From NCBI GenBank assembly GCA_036426205.1, contig CM071570.1:73224838-73288837 (forward strand): a stretch of 64,000 nt of DNA, given 5' to 3'. This stretch comes from Ascaphus truei. Its lineage: Eukaryota; Chordata; Amphibia; Anura; Ascaphidae. The translations under genes were made by a program, and so were the position numbers. The notes below the pieces were generated by a model, which saw only the letters and a list, made by a program, of their open reading frames with translations, was not told the origin of the DNA and searched no databases. This document shows positions 35,093 through 47,656 of this stretch, one piece after another (the first letter of the stretch is position 1; every line of letters starts with the position of its first letter).

Positions 35093-35845
35093 GAATAGTG
35101 GCTAAATAATTGAGTGACTGCAAGTCTCCCAAAGCACAAAAATGGAGAATAGATTATCAAAAACTAGCACTATTATTAGAAAGTATAGTGATATTCTAAA
35201 TCTATTTAATATTATCAAGAAAGTGATGTTACAGTAATTGCCTTTAATCACTTATATTACTTTGTTGATAATAGGAATTTAGTGGATAAAATATAATTGG
35301 ATAGAATGTATCATTTATCATACTTTCTGTTTTTTGACTTTTGTAATGGGTTTTTCCAGTTTGGGTCATAACACCATTAATGTAGTATTTGTAGTAAAGT
35401 CTGTTTTCCTTTTCTAAATATAAGCAGACATCGATACAAAAGCTAACAGTCAAAAAGCATGAAAAGGAAAACAAGTAAACATAAAAACCTTTCTTGGCAA
35501 GACACTTCCAAAATTGTACTTCACCTGCATCTTCTTATATCTCTGCTTTTAATCTCTTGCCATGTACCTACTCACTTCTTGCACACTTGTGTCCCAGCCT
35601 GAAGTCTTTTCTCTTGCACCACTCCCTGCCTTTGGAACTTTCTTTCCATCGCTATCTGCCAAGTTCGTTCTCTCCCCACATTCAAGCCCCATCTGGAAAC
35701 GCTACTTTATAATAGAGCATTTCTATAGTTCTGTAATCCAACTATGCAACCCACTTATCCTATTGACCATGCACTCTTAACTTTGCCCTTCCGCATACTA
35801 CGTCTGTCTCTGTACATCTCCCAACATGCAGTGTTGTATAGAAAA

Positions 35846-36013
35846 GTGGTTCGCAAACCTCTCCTTAGGGCCTGGTCCAGACCAGGTTTCTAAGGCAACC
35901 AGCCAACATTCTATTCATATGCAAATGAAGTACAGTCACCTGTGTGTAGGTGACTGGTTATCCTTAAAACCTGGTGTGGCTTGTGGTCCCTGAGGAGAGA
36001 TTCGAGAGTCACT
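35846..36013. repeat. Foldback repeat, hAT-like ends
   Basis: Inverted ends agtggttcgcaaacctctcc and ggagagattcgagagtcact; about 168 bp. Confidence 0.65.
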
Positions 36014-36019
36014 GATCTA

Positions 36020-36180
36020 CATGTAAGGTCCTCAGGGAAAGAGCACATTTCTCCCATTGTGTACTTTTATTATTCATATATTCCTGTTAATACTATTGTT
36101 CCCTGTATTACGTATCATATACTATCTCTATAAGGCGTTTTCTACATGGTTTGTGCTACATAAAACAAATATACGATACA
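36020..36180 (+). repeat. L2-like 3' tail
   Basis: Related to 28470 by aaggtcctcagggaaagag and the closing gtgctacataaa. Confidence 0.5.
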
Positions 36181-36520
36181 CATTTGAAGTTTAGACATAG
36201 GAAAGCTTCTAACCACACTATGGTTAATATGGGCTACTTTAGTACCCGACAAACTCAGGACACCTTAGCAAGGTATTGCAATAAATAAGTTATACTGTAT
36301 TCACCCATTTTACTGTTAATGGTAGAAACTATTATAATTAAATCAATAAACCGTATGGGCCATGTCATAACAAAAACATTTAATTGTTTGCAATACTTTC
36401 TACAAGCAATGCATTACCATTGTAATATACATTGGTTGTGAAAGGCATGCTCTGGCTTTCTTTTTAAAAAAAAGAACTACTGCTTTAAAAATTGTACACA
36501 GTGAACAGAAATTATGCAAG

Positions 36521-36610
36521 TGGCCTTATTTACTAAGTGGAGCTTAGAACACCTACAGCCTCTTCGCCAGAAGATGTCTTTTGGAATAACACTGCTTAGT
36601 AAATATGGAT
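36521..36610. repeat. Small MITE (family D)
   Basis: ggccttatttactaag ... cttagtaaatatgg. Confidence 0.65.
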
Positions 36611-36619
36611 GAATTAGTT

Positions 36620-38060
36620 TAAATTCTTAGTTTGATCTATTTCATCTTACAATTTGCTTAGTGAATACAGTCAGAAGCTTCCCTGACATGAAGAAGCGGT
36701 TATTCATTTTTCACTTCAGCACTCTCGCTTCAAAGTTGTTTCACTCCCTTCAGACATTTACCTTTTAAACTGTACTTTCATGCCACTGTATTTTACATCT
36801 AATACAATTGACCCCAATGAATTACCTGCAATGCTGTTATTGGAATCTATTGACGCATTTATAACGTTTCTTAGAAAGAACAATATATTTATAAAAAAAA
36901 AAAAAAAACCCACATTTAATCAGAATCATCTCTGGAGGGGGGGAACCAAAACGTACTAACTGTTATTTCCACTTTTGTGATTTCTAACCTGAGCAAGATT
37001 AGATTTTAACGTGTTTTTCTAAAATAAAGCAATTCCGAGAAATGATTCACCATGCGATAAGCCCCGCTCACACAGCTGCTATGCAATGGCAGCGAGAGAA
37101 ACATCCAAAACAAACACATTCATTTTCTCTCTCTCCCAAAGACAGAGTGATTGTTTTTGTCTTGGTTGCGAGTCTGAACAAAAGCTGAGGCGTTGCAGTT
37201 GTCTGGCTGCTCTGTAATTTTGGGGCCAACACTCAGCAGAGGCTGATTAACCAATCCATCTACCATATGTGCATAGAGCACTTGCCAGCTTTATTCTCGG
37301 CAGGGAAAATTGGCGTCAATCTTGGCTCACATGGAGTTGTCTATCCAATCTACAACAGTTCTGGTGAGCCTCTACCGTTATGGCCTGAAACATCTTTCGC
37401 TGCCTATTCCAGAGCTGGAAGCTCGTGACGGGAATATATTATTTATTGCTTTGCTGTTTGCAGTATGCTATTACTCTAATGGCTCATTGTCAGTTATAAT
37501 TAGCCCTGAAACAACATGCAATGCACATATGGCTCTGAATATCATCAGTAAAAGTACATTTTGAGTGTAGCAAACAAACGTCTAAAATGACAGACGTCAC
37601 TGTAAATTGTGAGACTTATTGAACTTCATTTTATTTTTATTGCCGATTAGCATTCAATGAAATTAATGCAAATATTGTACAGCAGAATTCACCTTTTATA
37701 GAAAGTGTTATTGATATGGAAAGATCTTAAAAAAAAAATAAAAAAATCTAATACAATAGAAACCCTCTTGAATAAGGGAATCTAAGTGAAGTTGGTTATT
37801 CTCTTCTAAACATGGGCGCAGAAAATGCTCTAATGTTAAAACATAACATACACCTGTGGAGGGCATGAATTTATTAGGGTTATTAAACTGTTACAGAATG
37901 CTGACTGAAATCTCATCACTAATCCAAAACAAAGGAGAACAAATTATTAAGGTCCGGATGTGGGATAGTTTGGCACCTGAGCCAATGTGCACATATATGA
38001 CCATATCTAAAGTACTGAAAAACGGTCACCCTGACATGTTGCTAACATGGTTACACTTAC
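36620..38060. other. Unique intron, possible conserved element
   Basis: Low-repeat sequence; 37250-37560 has balanced composition and an 80-codon open frame without recognisable domain. Could be a noncoding conserved element; unproven. Confidence 0.35.
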
Positions 38061-38070
38061 AAAACATATA

Positions 38071-39624
38071 CAGTGGTGTGAAAAAGAAAGTATACCCTCT
38101 TTGAATTCTATGGTTTTACATACCAGGACATAATAACAATCATCTGTTCCTTAGCAGGTCTTAAAATTAGGTAAATACAACCTCAGATGAACAACACATT
38201 ACATATTACACCGTGTCATGATTTATTTAACAAAAATAAAGCCAAAATAGAGAAGCCATGTGTGAAGAACTAAGTATACCTTATGATTCAATAGCTTGTA
38301 GAACCACCTTTAGCAGCAATAACTTGAAGTAATCGTTTTCTGTATGACTTTATCAGTCTCTCACATCGTTGTGGAGGAATTTTGGCCCACTCTTCTTTAC
38401 AACGCTGCTTCAGTTCATTGAGGTTTGTGGGCATTTGTTTATGCACAGCTCTCTTAAGGTCCATCCACAGCATTTCAATCGGGTTGAGGTCTGGACTTTG
38501 ACTGGGCCATTGCAGCACCTTGATTCTTTTCTTTTTCAGCCATTCTGTTGTAGGTTTGCTGGTGTGCTTGGGATCATTGTCCTGTTGCATGACCCAATTT
38601 CGGCCAAGTTTTAGCTGTCGGACAGATGGCCTCACATTTGACTCTACAATACTTTGGTATACAGAGGAGTTCATGGTCGACTCAATGACTGCAAGGTTTC
38701 AAGGTCCTTTGGCTGCAAAAACAAGCCCAAATCATCACCCCTCCACCACCGTGCTTGACAGTTGGTATGAGGTGTTTGTGCTGATATGCTGTGTTTGGTT
38801 TTCGCTGTACATTATGGCCAAACATCTCCACATTAGTCTCGTCTGTCCAAAGGACATTGTTCCAGAAGTCTTGTGGTTTGTTCAGATGCAACTTTGCAAA
38901 CCTAAGCCGTGCTGCCATGTTCTTTTAAGAGAGAAGATGCTTTCTCCTGGCATCCCTTCCAAACTAACCATACTTGTTCAGTCTTTTTCTAATTGTACTG
39001 TCATGAACATTAACATTTAACATGCTAACTGAGGCCTGTAGAGCCTGAGATGTAACTCTTGTTTTTTTTGCAATTTCTCTGAGCACGGTCTGACCTTGGG
39101 GTGAATTTGCTCGGACGTCCACTCCTGGGAAGATTGGCAACTGTCTTGAATGTTTTCCACTTTTGAATAATCTTTCTGACTGTAGAATGATAGACTTTAA
39201 ATTGTTTGGAATGGCTTCTCTAAGATCATTGCTGATGTCTTTCCTCCTTGGCATTGTGTTAACACACACCTGAATGCTCCAGACCAGCAAACTGCTAAAA
39301 CTTTGGCTTTTATAGAGGTGGTCACACTTGCTGATGATCAATAAATCAAGGGCATTTGATTAGCAGCACCTGTCTGCTACTTAGCAACTTAATTCCTATG
39401 GAAGCAGTAAGGGTGTACTTAGTTTTTCACACATAGCTTCTCCATTTTGGCTTTATTTTTGTTAAATAAATCATGACACGGTGTATTATGTCATGTGTTG
39501 TTGTTTATCTGAGGTTGTATTTACCTAATTTTAAGACCTGCTAAGGAACAGATGATTGTTATTATGTCCTGATATGTAAAACCATAGAATTCAAAGAGGG
39601 TGTACTTTCTTTTTCACACAACTG
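38071..39624 (-). mobile_element. Tc1/mariner transposon, inactive
   Basis: Terminal inverted repeats of ~200 bp (38071 cagtggtgtgaaaaagaaag and its complement ending at 39624) are flanked by TA at 38069-38070 and 39625-39626. The transposase lies on the minus strand in three broken frames. The 1554-bp length is usual for Tc1 elements. Confidence 0.95.
38288..39260 (-). pseudogene. Tc1 transposase, frameshifted
   Basis: The N-terminal part begins MPRRKDIS with a helix-turn-helix region. The middle holds VLWTDETNVEMFG (first catalytic Asp), and the C-terminal part holds [10 protein letters not shown] and [11 protein letters not shown] (second Asp and the Glu). The pieces lie in different frames, so no full protein is made. 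Confidence 0.92.
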
Positions 39625-39633
39625 TATATATAT

Positions 39634-40281
39634 TGTGACAGTCACTGACTCCGTATGCTGGAATGGAGGATATTCCAGCACACAACCAGTTAACTTCCTA
39701 CTGGAGAACTACATGCACCTGCAGCTAATTAAGCACGAAGGACTCCTGAGAGACTGCAGGTTTAAAAAGCAGAAAGTGGCTTACACAAGCCGAGTTAGTT
39801 TTTCCCCCAGGAGGGTAGAGAGGCTTCTCCCAGCTAGGAAAGACCCTGGCTGTTCTAGTTCCCCAGCCCTGCAAGAAGCTCTGCTGCTGGGAGCAGCTGG
39901 GACTCCAACCCAGGATAAAGACTGCAAAGAGCTGGGCACAGCCTGCTCCACGGAACCGGTGGTCCTGGTTGCTGTTGGAGCCACAAGGAGACGTTGTGAT
40001 TGAAATTCCATACAATTACAGATAAGAGACTTTCTTATTGAACTTTGAGTGTGTAGTACATGTTTTGGGGCGGATAACCAGATTAGCTGGTTGCCAGTTA
40101 GAAAGGGCCACAGCACAGTTTAGTTAGTTTCCCTAACGGGAATAGGTGTTTATTTTATGGTTTCTTTTGCCTTAAAGGGACAGTGCACCTGATGATTATC
40201 CGGTGGATAATAAACCATTATAGTTAAACTTTACACAGTGTCTTAGCGTCTTACTGACCCTGCCGCGAGGCCGTCCTGCCA
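39634..40281 (+). repeat. Solo LTR-like sequence
   Basis: Begins TGTGACAGTCACTGAC and ends near gtcctgcca, with AATAAA at about 40209. Related to the LTR at 12810. Both adjoin AT tracts, so the target duplication cannot be seen. Confidence 0.6.
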
Positions 40282-40298
40282 CTATATATATATATATA

Positions 40299-40341
<43 letters not shown>
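40282..40341. repeat. AT microsatellite
   Basis: (TA)n that truncates the gypsy-2 integrase. Confidence 0.9.
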
Positions 40342-40342
<1 letters not shown>

Positions 40343-41278
40343 CCATTGTAACTTTCCCTGAGAGTTTAAAGTGCCCATCATCATATTCAGCAGGGTTCTA
40401 TTAAATCTTTCTGGCTGCGGATGCCCCTGGGGATGATAAGGTGTTGTCCAAGATTTCTTTATTCCACATATATTCAGCATTTCCTTGATAAGGCGCCTTT
40501 CAAAGTCCTGTCCTTGATCTGAGTGTATCCTTGCAGGCAGTCCATAGTGAACAAAATACTTGTCCCAAAGCACAGTAGTGGCTTGCTGGTCTTTCATTGA
40601 GAATGCTTGGGCATACCTGGTGAAATGGTCCGTGACAACTAAGATGTTACCGGTGTTCTTCCTGTCCGGTTCTAATGATAGAAAATTCATACAAACAAAA
40701 TCCAGAGGCCCGCTACTGGTGATATTCATCAGCGGTGCTGCTCTTCTTGGCAAGGTTTTCCTGGGTATTCATCTCCCACAGTTCTTACAATATTCTTCCA
40801 CATCATGGGCCATTTGAGGCCAATAGAACCGGTCCTTCACTAATCCTAAAGTCATTTCAAAGCTCAAGTGGCCATGATTGTCATGGAGAGCTCGGAGCAC
40901 CACTTGCCTGTAAGGGAGTACCATCTGCTTGGTCACTGAGTGTGTGGACTTTTTCGCCATTCTAAACATCACTCCACTTTTGAGCACTAGGCTGGGCCAT
41001 TGTTTCATCAGCAATTGGCGCTCGGTATTTATGCCTATGACGGTTCTTTCCGACTTTCCATGTTTTAGGGCCATCCACACATCTTTGATGCCTGGGTCTG
41101 TCTGTTGTGCTTTCGGGAGATCTTGACGGTTTAACATGGACAATCCTTCCATGGTTAATTCTGTCAGATGGGAATACACCAAAGGCACAGCCGTGGGGGA
41201 GATTCCCATACTATCTGCCATTCGATCCGAATTTGCAGTTGTGATCCATATGGGAGTCTCAACCTGTTTACACAGCAC
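40342..41278 (-). pseudogene. Gypsy-2 integrase
   Basis: HDNHGHLSFEMTLGLVKD and FYWPQMAHDVEEYCKNCG form the HHCC zinc domain. After a frame break, VVTDHFTRYAQAF, RIHSDQGQDFE and PERFNRTLLNMM carry the D,D,E catalytic residues. The C-terminus is lost at the AT repeat. Confidence 0.92.
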
Positions 41279-41578
41279 TTACACTGCGATGCAGTGATTT
41301 CTTCCCACTGTTCACCTGTTTCCTGATCATCTCTAGGAATTCAAGATAATACATCTGCATCAATATTCTGTCGTCCTGGTCAATACTTCAGGCTAAAATT
41401 ATAGGTGGCCAGCACAGCCAACCACCTGTGACCAGTGGCATCCAATTTGGCCGAGGTTAAAATATAAGTCAGCGGGTTGTTACCCGTATGCACTACAAAC
41501 ATAGAGATAGTCGTGCAATTTGTCTACCACTGCTCATTTCAAAGCCAAGAATTCCAGTTTGTTCACCGGATAGTTCTT

Positions 41579-42154
41579 TTACGATGGAGCCAGTCCTCGA
41601 CTAAAGAATGCCACTGATCGAAGCCCTTCAGAATGCTCTTGGGATAGTACTTCTCCCAACCCATCCATGCTCGCATCCACATGTAGTATGTATGACTTTT
41701 GTGGTTCAGCGAAGGCTAATACTGGGGCGTTAGTGAGACATGTTTTTACACATTTGAATGCCTCTTCCCACTCGGGTCCAACTATTTCCAAAAGGCTCGT
41801 TCATTTTGAAATCGTTCTGACTAGTTGCACCTGTAGGTATGCTGTGCCCCTGCGTCGGTGGATATAATTTGGTTAGTTGTGTCAACGGCTGCACTACAGC
41901 TGAGAAATATTTCATGAACACTCTGTAGTACTCCCAAAATCCCAGGAAAGACTGTAGTTCAGGTAGTTGTCTGGGCCAAGAGGCAATAGCTTCTGATTTT
42001 GAGGGGTCCGTAGCTACCCCTTCTTCAGACATGATGTGTCCTACATAGGTGACAGACGATCGGCAAAACTGACACATCTACTGACAATTTTAATCTGCCC
42101 TCTCTTAGTCGGTCCAGTACTTTCATTAGTTGAGCTTCATGTTCCTCCAATGTC
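41579..42154 (-). pseudogene. Gypsy-2 RT connection and RNase H
   Basis: ELQSFLGFWEYYRVFMKYFS is the RT thumb-connection block, and ILHVDASMDGLGEVLSQ the first RNase H motif. Frameshifts lie near 42030 and 41790. Confidence 0.85.
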
Positions 42155-42870
42155 TGTAACGCTTGCGCTGCCCACGAGCAAGACAGGACCCCGGTACTGA
42201 GGTGGGGAAGTAGTAAACCCTGCACCCACCGCCTGGCAGGCGGATTGTCAAATGTAGCCGGGTCTGGGTTGGAGAGAGTGGGTTAGTGGATACTTGCCAA
42301 GGTCCTGGAATGGCGAGTTCAGAATAGTGAAGTCCGTTTGCCGTGGTCTGGGGTTGGAGAGGTTAGAATCGTGAGGTCCGTATACTGTAGCTGTGGTCTG
42401 GGTTGGAGATATCCGCAAGGTTGAGTGTAAGCCGGGGTCAGTATCCAGGTTCCAAGGCAAGCCGGGTCGGTACGCGAAGGGTTAAACTGCAAGATAACCA
42501 CAAGAAAAGGAGCAGGGCACAACGGACGTAGGAGCTCAAGGCTACAAGAGGTTATGCTCAGCAATAACTGGGAGTGAGAGCAGGGTACTTATGGAAAACA
42601 GGAACCAGTAGCAAGAGAGGCGGAGCAGGAGACAAGTGGGCTAATTGAATACTTGCCACGCAGCTGGGGAGTGGTGCACGTCATCACGTGTGCGTGCCCC
42701 GTCCGAGGGGGCGGAGCTAAGCTCTGCAGCACACTAGAAGAGCTGCGCGTGCGCGCACGCTTTGTAAGCAGAGCGGGGTGCGCGCACGCGCTGATGCCAC
42801 AGCAGAGGTCTGAGATAAGATAGGTAAGGAGGGAACACGTCGCAAAGGACGTTTTCCCCGATTCCTTACA
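42155..42870 (-). repeat. Solo LTR nested in gypsy-2 RT
   Basis: 716 bp with TG...CA ends and a perfect 5-bp duplication atgtc (42150-42154 and 42871-42875). Inserted inside the RT reading frame. Confidence 0.9.
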
Positions 42871-43140
42871 ATGTCCTTCCAAAAACTATGATGTCGTCCA
42901 GATATACTAGCACCTCTAGCAAGTTCATATCTCCTACTACTCGTTCCATTAGTCTCGGGAACGTGGCTGGAGCCCCTGACACTCCCTGAGGCATGCGTTC
43001 AAATTGATAGAAGCCCAGTGGCCATATATAAGCAGTTTTTTCTTTGTCTTGTTTGCACATGGGAATCTGGTAATATCCACTACGGAGATCCAAGACTGAA
43101 AACCATTTGCTTTCTGTGAGACAGTCTAAAGCATCTTCTA
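42871..43140 (-). pseudogene. Gypsy-2 reverse transcriptase palm
   Basis: MDLRSGYYQIPM, FYQFERMPQGVSGAPATF and VLVYLDDIIVFGRT are in one open frame, with the YLDDII catalytic box. The solo LTR at 42870 ends it. Confidence 0.92.
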
Positions 43141-43732
43141 CAAGTAGATAGAAGATTGATTTGCACCACCAAAAATAATGAAGAAGGTCAAGAGGGTGAC
43201 TCCAGAAAAATGTATTTGATCATAAAAATGAGGTAAAACTGGCCCAGCACGCGGGATATACAGCTTCAAGACCTACTCTGTCTCTTACCCGACTGGATCA
43301 AGAACTGGGCAGCATGGACACATCCTTTTAGGCATCTGCTGAATTACTGATGTTATATGTAAGTCTACACGTACAACATTTTGTATGTTTAATTTATACT
43401 TTTACTTCACCTTTGGTGCGCTCTTTTCTATCATGAGGGTGGACCCATCTATCTTCCGCAATAGATTTACTGTTCCTGTTATCCTCTGTATACTATTGGG
43501 GGCACACAGACCGGGTGAGATCCCATCCAAGGAATTTCTCCTAGGGGTCCCTCATCTTGGACCATATTCTTCTCTTCCATCCGTCAGTATGCTTTCAAGC
43601 ACAAAGGGTGGATGGTCAGTGTCCAGCCATAATTGCTCCCTCCCGCAGTCTGACACCACTGGGTTAGTTGTCCAAACATATTGGCATTGGTCTCTATTAT
43701 GGCCCCCATCTCTGCGCTACTGCGGACCTCTG

Positions 43733-44566
43733 TGTAACGATTATGCTCCCCACAAACCAGGGCCGGACCGCGGGGCTTAGGTGGGTGTGTGAAAACACCG
43801 ACCTTAGACCACGAAGCCGGGTCCGGGTTGCGTAGTCCGTAGTCGTGTGTAGCCAAGGTCAGGATTGGAGAAAGCAGGGTAGTCCGTAGGCAAGCCGGGG
43901 TAAGGGTAGGCGGCACAGGATCAAAGGCAGAGGTCACAAGCAAAATTCGGCAACGGGAAAACCTCGTGAAGGCGCTTCAGCGTAGGTGCTGCAGCGCGAT
44001 GGGGCCCTGGTGGAGGTAACAGGAACAGGGTGAGGGAGAAGGCCCCGGGCATCCAGGAGTGTAGACACACCACAGGAAACACTGAGGACGTCAGCATGGC
44101 GAAGGCGAGGTCTGGCAGGAGGAAGGAAAGCAGCAGGGGGGCTACTTAGCAGAAAGGCCTTAGGAAGCAGGAGTCTTCAGCACAGGGTCTTCAGCATAGG
44201 AATAGCCTCCGCTTGGAGGAGGCGAAGAACCAGAAGCCACAGCGCTGGAGATCCAGCGCTTCAGCACAAGAAGACGGGTAAGGCTGAGGGAGAACAGGGC
44301 AAAGGCACAAGGAGGCCCAGCAGGCCAAACAGAGAAGTCTGTGGCAAGCACTCTTACTTGCAGAAGAATTGCAAAGTCTATGTTCAGCAACTTCCTGGGG
44401 GAAGGGCAGCAACTAAATAGCACAGGAAGCCAATCAGGCCAGAGCTGCATAGGAGGCAGCAAGGAGCAGGTGAATTCTTGATTGCAGGTTCAGGGAGGGT
44501 TTAGCTGGAAACTCCATAGCTCTGTAAGGATGAGCTCCAGCCAAACCCAGGAGCGGATTCCTTACA
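43733..44566 (-). repeat. Solo LTR nested in gypsy-2 upstream region
   Basis: Begins TGTAACGATTATGCTCCCC and ends GGATTCCTTACA. Flanking ctctg/cgctg is a 4-of-5 duplication. Same superfamily as the LTRs at 2793, 42155 and 46193. Confidence 0.72.
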
Positions 44567-44750
44567 CGCTGGGCAGATGAGAGCAACAACCGGCAATGGT
44601 CCTGACACTCCGGTTAGTCGCTTGGGGAATTCCAATTTCACCACAACATATCCAAGATAAGGGTAACTGGCTTTGCTGAGTCCCCACACTACTAATCCCT
44701 CCAGTGGTTGCAGCGGCAGATGCTTTAAATATCAATCATACCAGGGTTTG

Positions 44751-45623
44751 AAAATGATAGATACCGAGGCGCATGCGCAAGGCGGTGGTGCATGGAAGCT
44801 TGAAACCTGAGCTCCAGCCCGTCGGCGCAAATAATGAAATAAATACCGGTATTTTTAGCACAAAACTAAAGCAACGAAGGCAGCCTCAGTTATCCGAACA
44901 GCGGGGGATGCCGCTGACCACAAGGAGGGGCAAAAGAGTCACTTCAGTAGCAAGCTACTTCCAGAAGACCCCTCGCAAGTCCCCTGCAGCAATGGCGACG
45001 GGCGGGAAAAGCAAGGAGAGCGGGAACAGAGACAAACCCCCCCCCCAAGTCGGCCAACGACGCTAGGGATGCAGATACGGACACAGAAGTGGGAGCTAGC
45101 AGATCACCTTCAGGGGCTGGGGACCCTTCCCCCGGTACCTGCTCATGTCCCTGCTGCCTCCGTCTCATTTCCCCGCTGCCTCCTTCTCATGTCCCGGCTG
45201 TACTTTGGCATCCGGAGCACACGCCATCACAGTGCGCTGCCACGCCCCCACGGCACCCACAACACTCCTAGTGGCTGCTGTCTTGTCTGACGGCGCACCG
45301 CACCGCCCCTCCCCTTCTTTCCCCTACCCTCCCACGCTCCTATAGGATGAGGCCAAGGTGGGGGGGAGGCCTGAAAATGCTCACGGCGTGCGCTGCCTCC
45401 TTGCCACGTGACGTCATAGCGTCCCGTTGGCATGGCAACGGCACGTTAACCACGCTGCCATTTTAAGTGCAATTAGAGGAGTCGGGGAAGGAGGAAAATG
45501 CCACCATAGCACCCCACCAAAACACCTCGCATGGGGATATTATCCAGTCGCAAGAGGCAACCAGACGACCGCATTTGTCGAGGACTGTATGTATGTATGT
45601 ATGTATGTATGTATGTATGTATG

Positions 45624-45665
<42 letters not shown>

Positions 45666-46190
45666 ACACACAAACAATAATAATAACACGCACACCACCC
45701 TACCTTGGTGGGAGCCCCTCTCCCGTGGGCAGATGCGGAAGTTGGGACCGAATTCTGGGTGGGCCCAACTTCCGGCCCGCGGGGTGAGACCTGCACGGGA
45801 GAAACAACGCTACAGCTGGGGGTTGTTGGAATAGAGCTGGGGCCCAGCAGGCAACAGAGGCCTGTCAGCTGGGCACAGATGTTGGGCGGCCTGACCTCTG
45901 GCTCGGCCCCCCTTCCAGCGCCGGCCAGGCCCGCCGCAGCCACCAGGCCCAGGACAGACGTCCTGGCTCTCCCCCCTATCAGCAGCCCTACCAGTAAGTA
46001 TCTCCGGAACCAGGGAGTCCCTGGAGCTGAAAATAGAAGCCCAGGTTCCCACCCTGTAAAATGATGGGGCTAAAATAGATTGAAAAATGAGTAGGAGGGA
46101 CTACTCCCTTAAAGTAACTTGCCCAATATCAGGAAGAGCTAGCAGTGGAGGAGAGAGAAAATAATCCCATCTCCAGGTGAAAAGTATATA
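44751..46190. other. GC-rich repeat-like DNA
   Basis: No gene recognised. 45840-46060 shares words with 1740-1900 and family F. ORFs of 60-150 codons are composition artefacts. Confidence 0.45.
45587..45665. repeat. ATGT/AT microsatellite
   Basis: (TATG)n then (TA)n then (CA)n. Confidence 0.95.
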
Positions 46191-46192
46191 CT

Positions 46193-46903
46193 TGTAAAGG
46201 GTGCTCACCACAAAGAGGACGGAACCGCGAGGCTGAGGTGGGGATGTTAGAATACACCGACCTACAACCGCTTAACCGCGTCCGGATGGCAGAGTCATAG
46301 TCGTGCAGCTGGATCAGGATAGGAGAGGGTAGAATGGTTGTGATACTCACCGTGGTCTGGGGTTGGTCTTTGTGCATAGCCGGGGTCCAGGAGTACAGAA
46401 GGTGGGAGTCCAAATACAAGCCGAGGTCAAGGGTCAGAGAAAGCAGACGTCCAGGTACAAGCAAGGGTCAGCAACAACGAAAAAGCAGCAGGCGGGAATC
46501 ACAAGACAAGGCAGGTTGCTTGAGGCAAGCACAGGTCACACAACAAAGGTTATGCTCAGACAACTTGGAGAACGGCTGACTGAGCATAGAAGGGAGTGAC
46601 AGCCAATAGCAGGGCTGCACCAGGCTGAGAGCAATGAATCATCAGACATATTCTGTCCACTGGTAAGCAGGGGCGGGGTGTATTGCAGGTGTGGGGTAAT
46701 TGGATATTGCATTAACCCCTTGCGTGCCCCTGGGGACGCGACACTGGCGCGTAGGTGTGCGGGGGAGCTTCTCCGTGGCGCGCCTCCGTGCAAGGTGCTC
46801 ACGCCTGGCCGCAGGGCGTCTGCGCGCAGGCTCAGTGTGAGGTGCGTCAACCGTCTTGTCACGGGACACGTCACAGGGGCGGGACCAAAGCCCAATCCTT
46901 ACA
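46193..46903 (-). repeat. Solo LTR with atact duplication
   Basis: 711 bp, TGTAAAGGGTGCTCACC to CAATCCTTACA, flanked by a perfect 5-bp duplication atact. Confidence 0.88.
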
Positions 46904-46963
46904 ATACTAAACAGAGAAAAACTTTTCAATGTTAATAATGAAAGATCCTATGTTATATTAATT

Positions 46964-47313
46964 AACTAGCTGAGAGCCCCGGCGTTGCCCGGGATGTTTG
47001 TGGTGTGGGGGTGGCATTTGGGTGGGGAGTGGTCCACGCGGCCCATGGCGGTGTGCGATGGTACTGCTGCTGTGGCTGTACTGATGGTGATTGTATCGGT
47101 GTGCTGATTTGGGAGGGTTTGTTGCTGATGTGGGGGGGCGGATGTGGGTGTGCCGATGGGGGAGGTGCGAAGGTGCCAATGTGCGGGTGCTGATGGTGTT
47201 GATGGGGGCTGGGAATGGTGGGGAGCCGAGAATGCCAGTGTGCTGGGGGGGGGCATGGGATACCGGTGTGCTGATGTGGTGGTGCTGGGGATAGAGTGTG
47301 TGTGTGTGTGTAT

Positions 47314-47348
<35 letters not shown>

Positions 47349-47617
47349 CATGTGTGTATACATGTTTGTGTGTGTGTGTATACATGTTTGTGTGTATACA
47401 TTGTGTGTGTGTGTGTGTGTATGTGTGTGTGTGTACATGTTTGTGTGTGTGTATACACGTGTGTGTGTGTGTGTACATGTGTGTGTACATGTGTGTACAT
47501 GTGTGTGTGTACATGTGTGTGTGTGTAAGTGTGTGTGTGTGTAAGTGTGTGTGTGTATACATGTGTGTGTATACATGTGTGTGTGTGTGTGTATACATGT
47601 GTGTGTGTGTATACATG

Positions 47618-47656
<39 letters not shown>

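Larger units (their letters stand above)
40342..44750 (-). mobile_element. Second Ty3/gypsy element, truncated and nested
   Basis: The minus strand carries RT, RNase H and integrase in gypsy order, from about 43140 down to 40342, where an AT repeat cuts the integrase C-terminus. Two solo LTRs are nested inside it. Upstream pol sequence continues at 43395-43732 and 44567-44750. A separate unidentified segment occupies 43140-43395. Its own LTRs are not seen. Confidence 0.8.
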
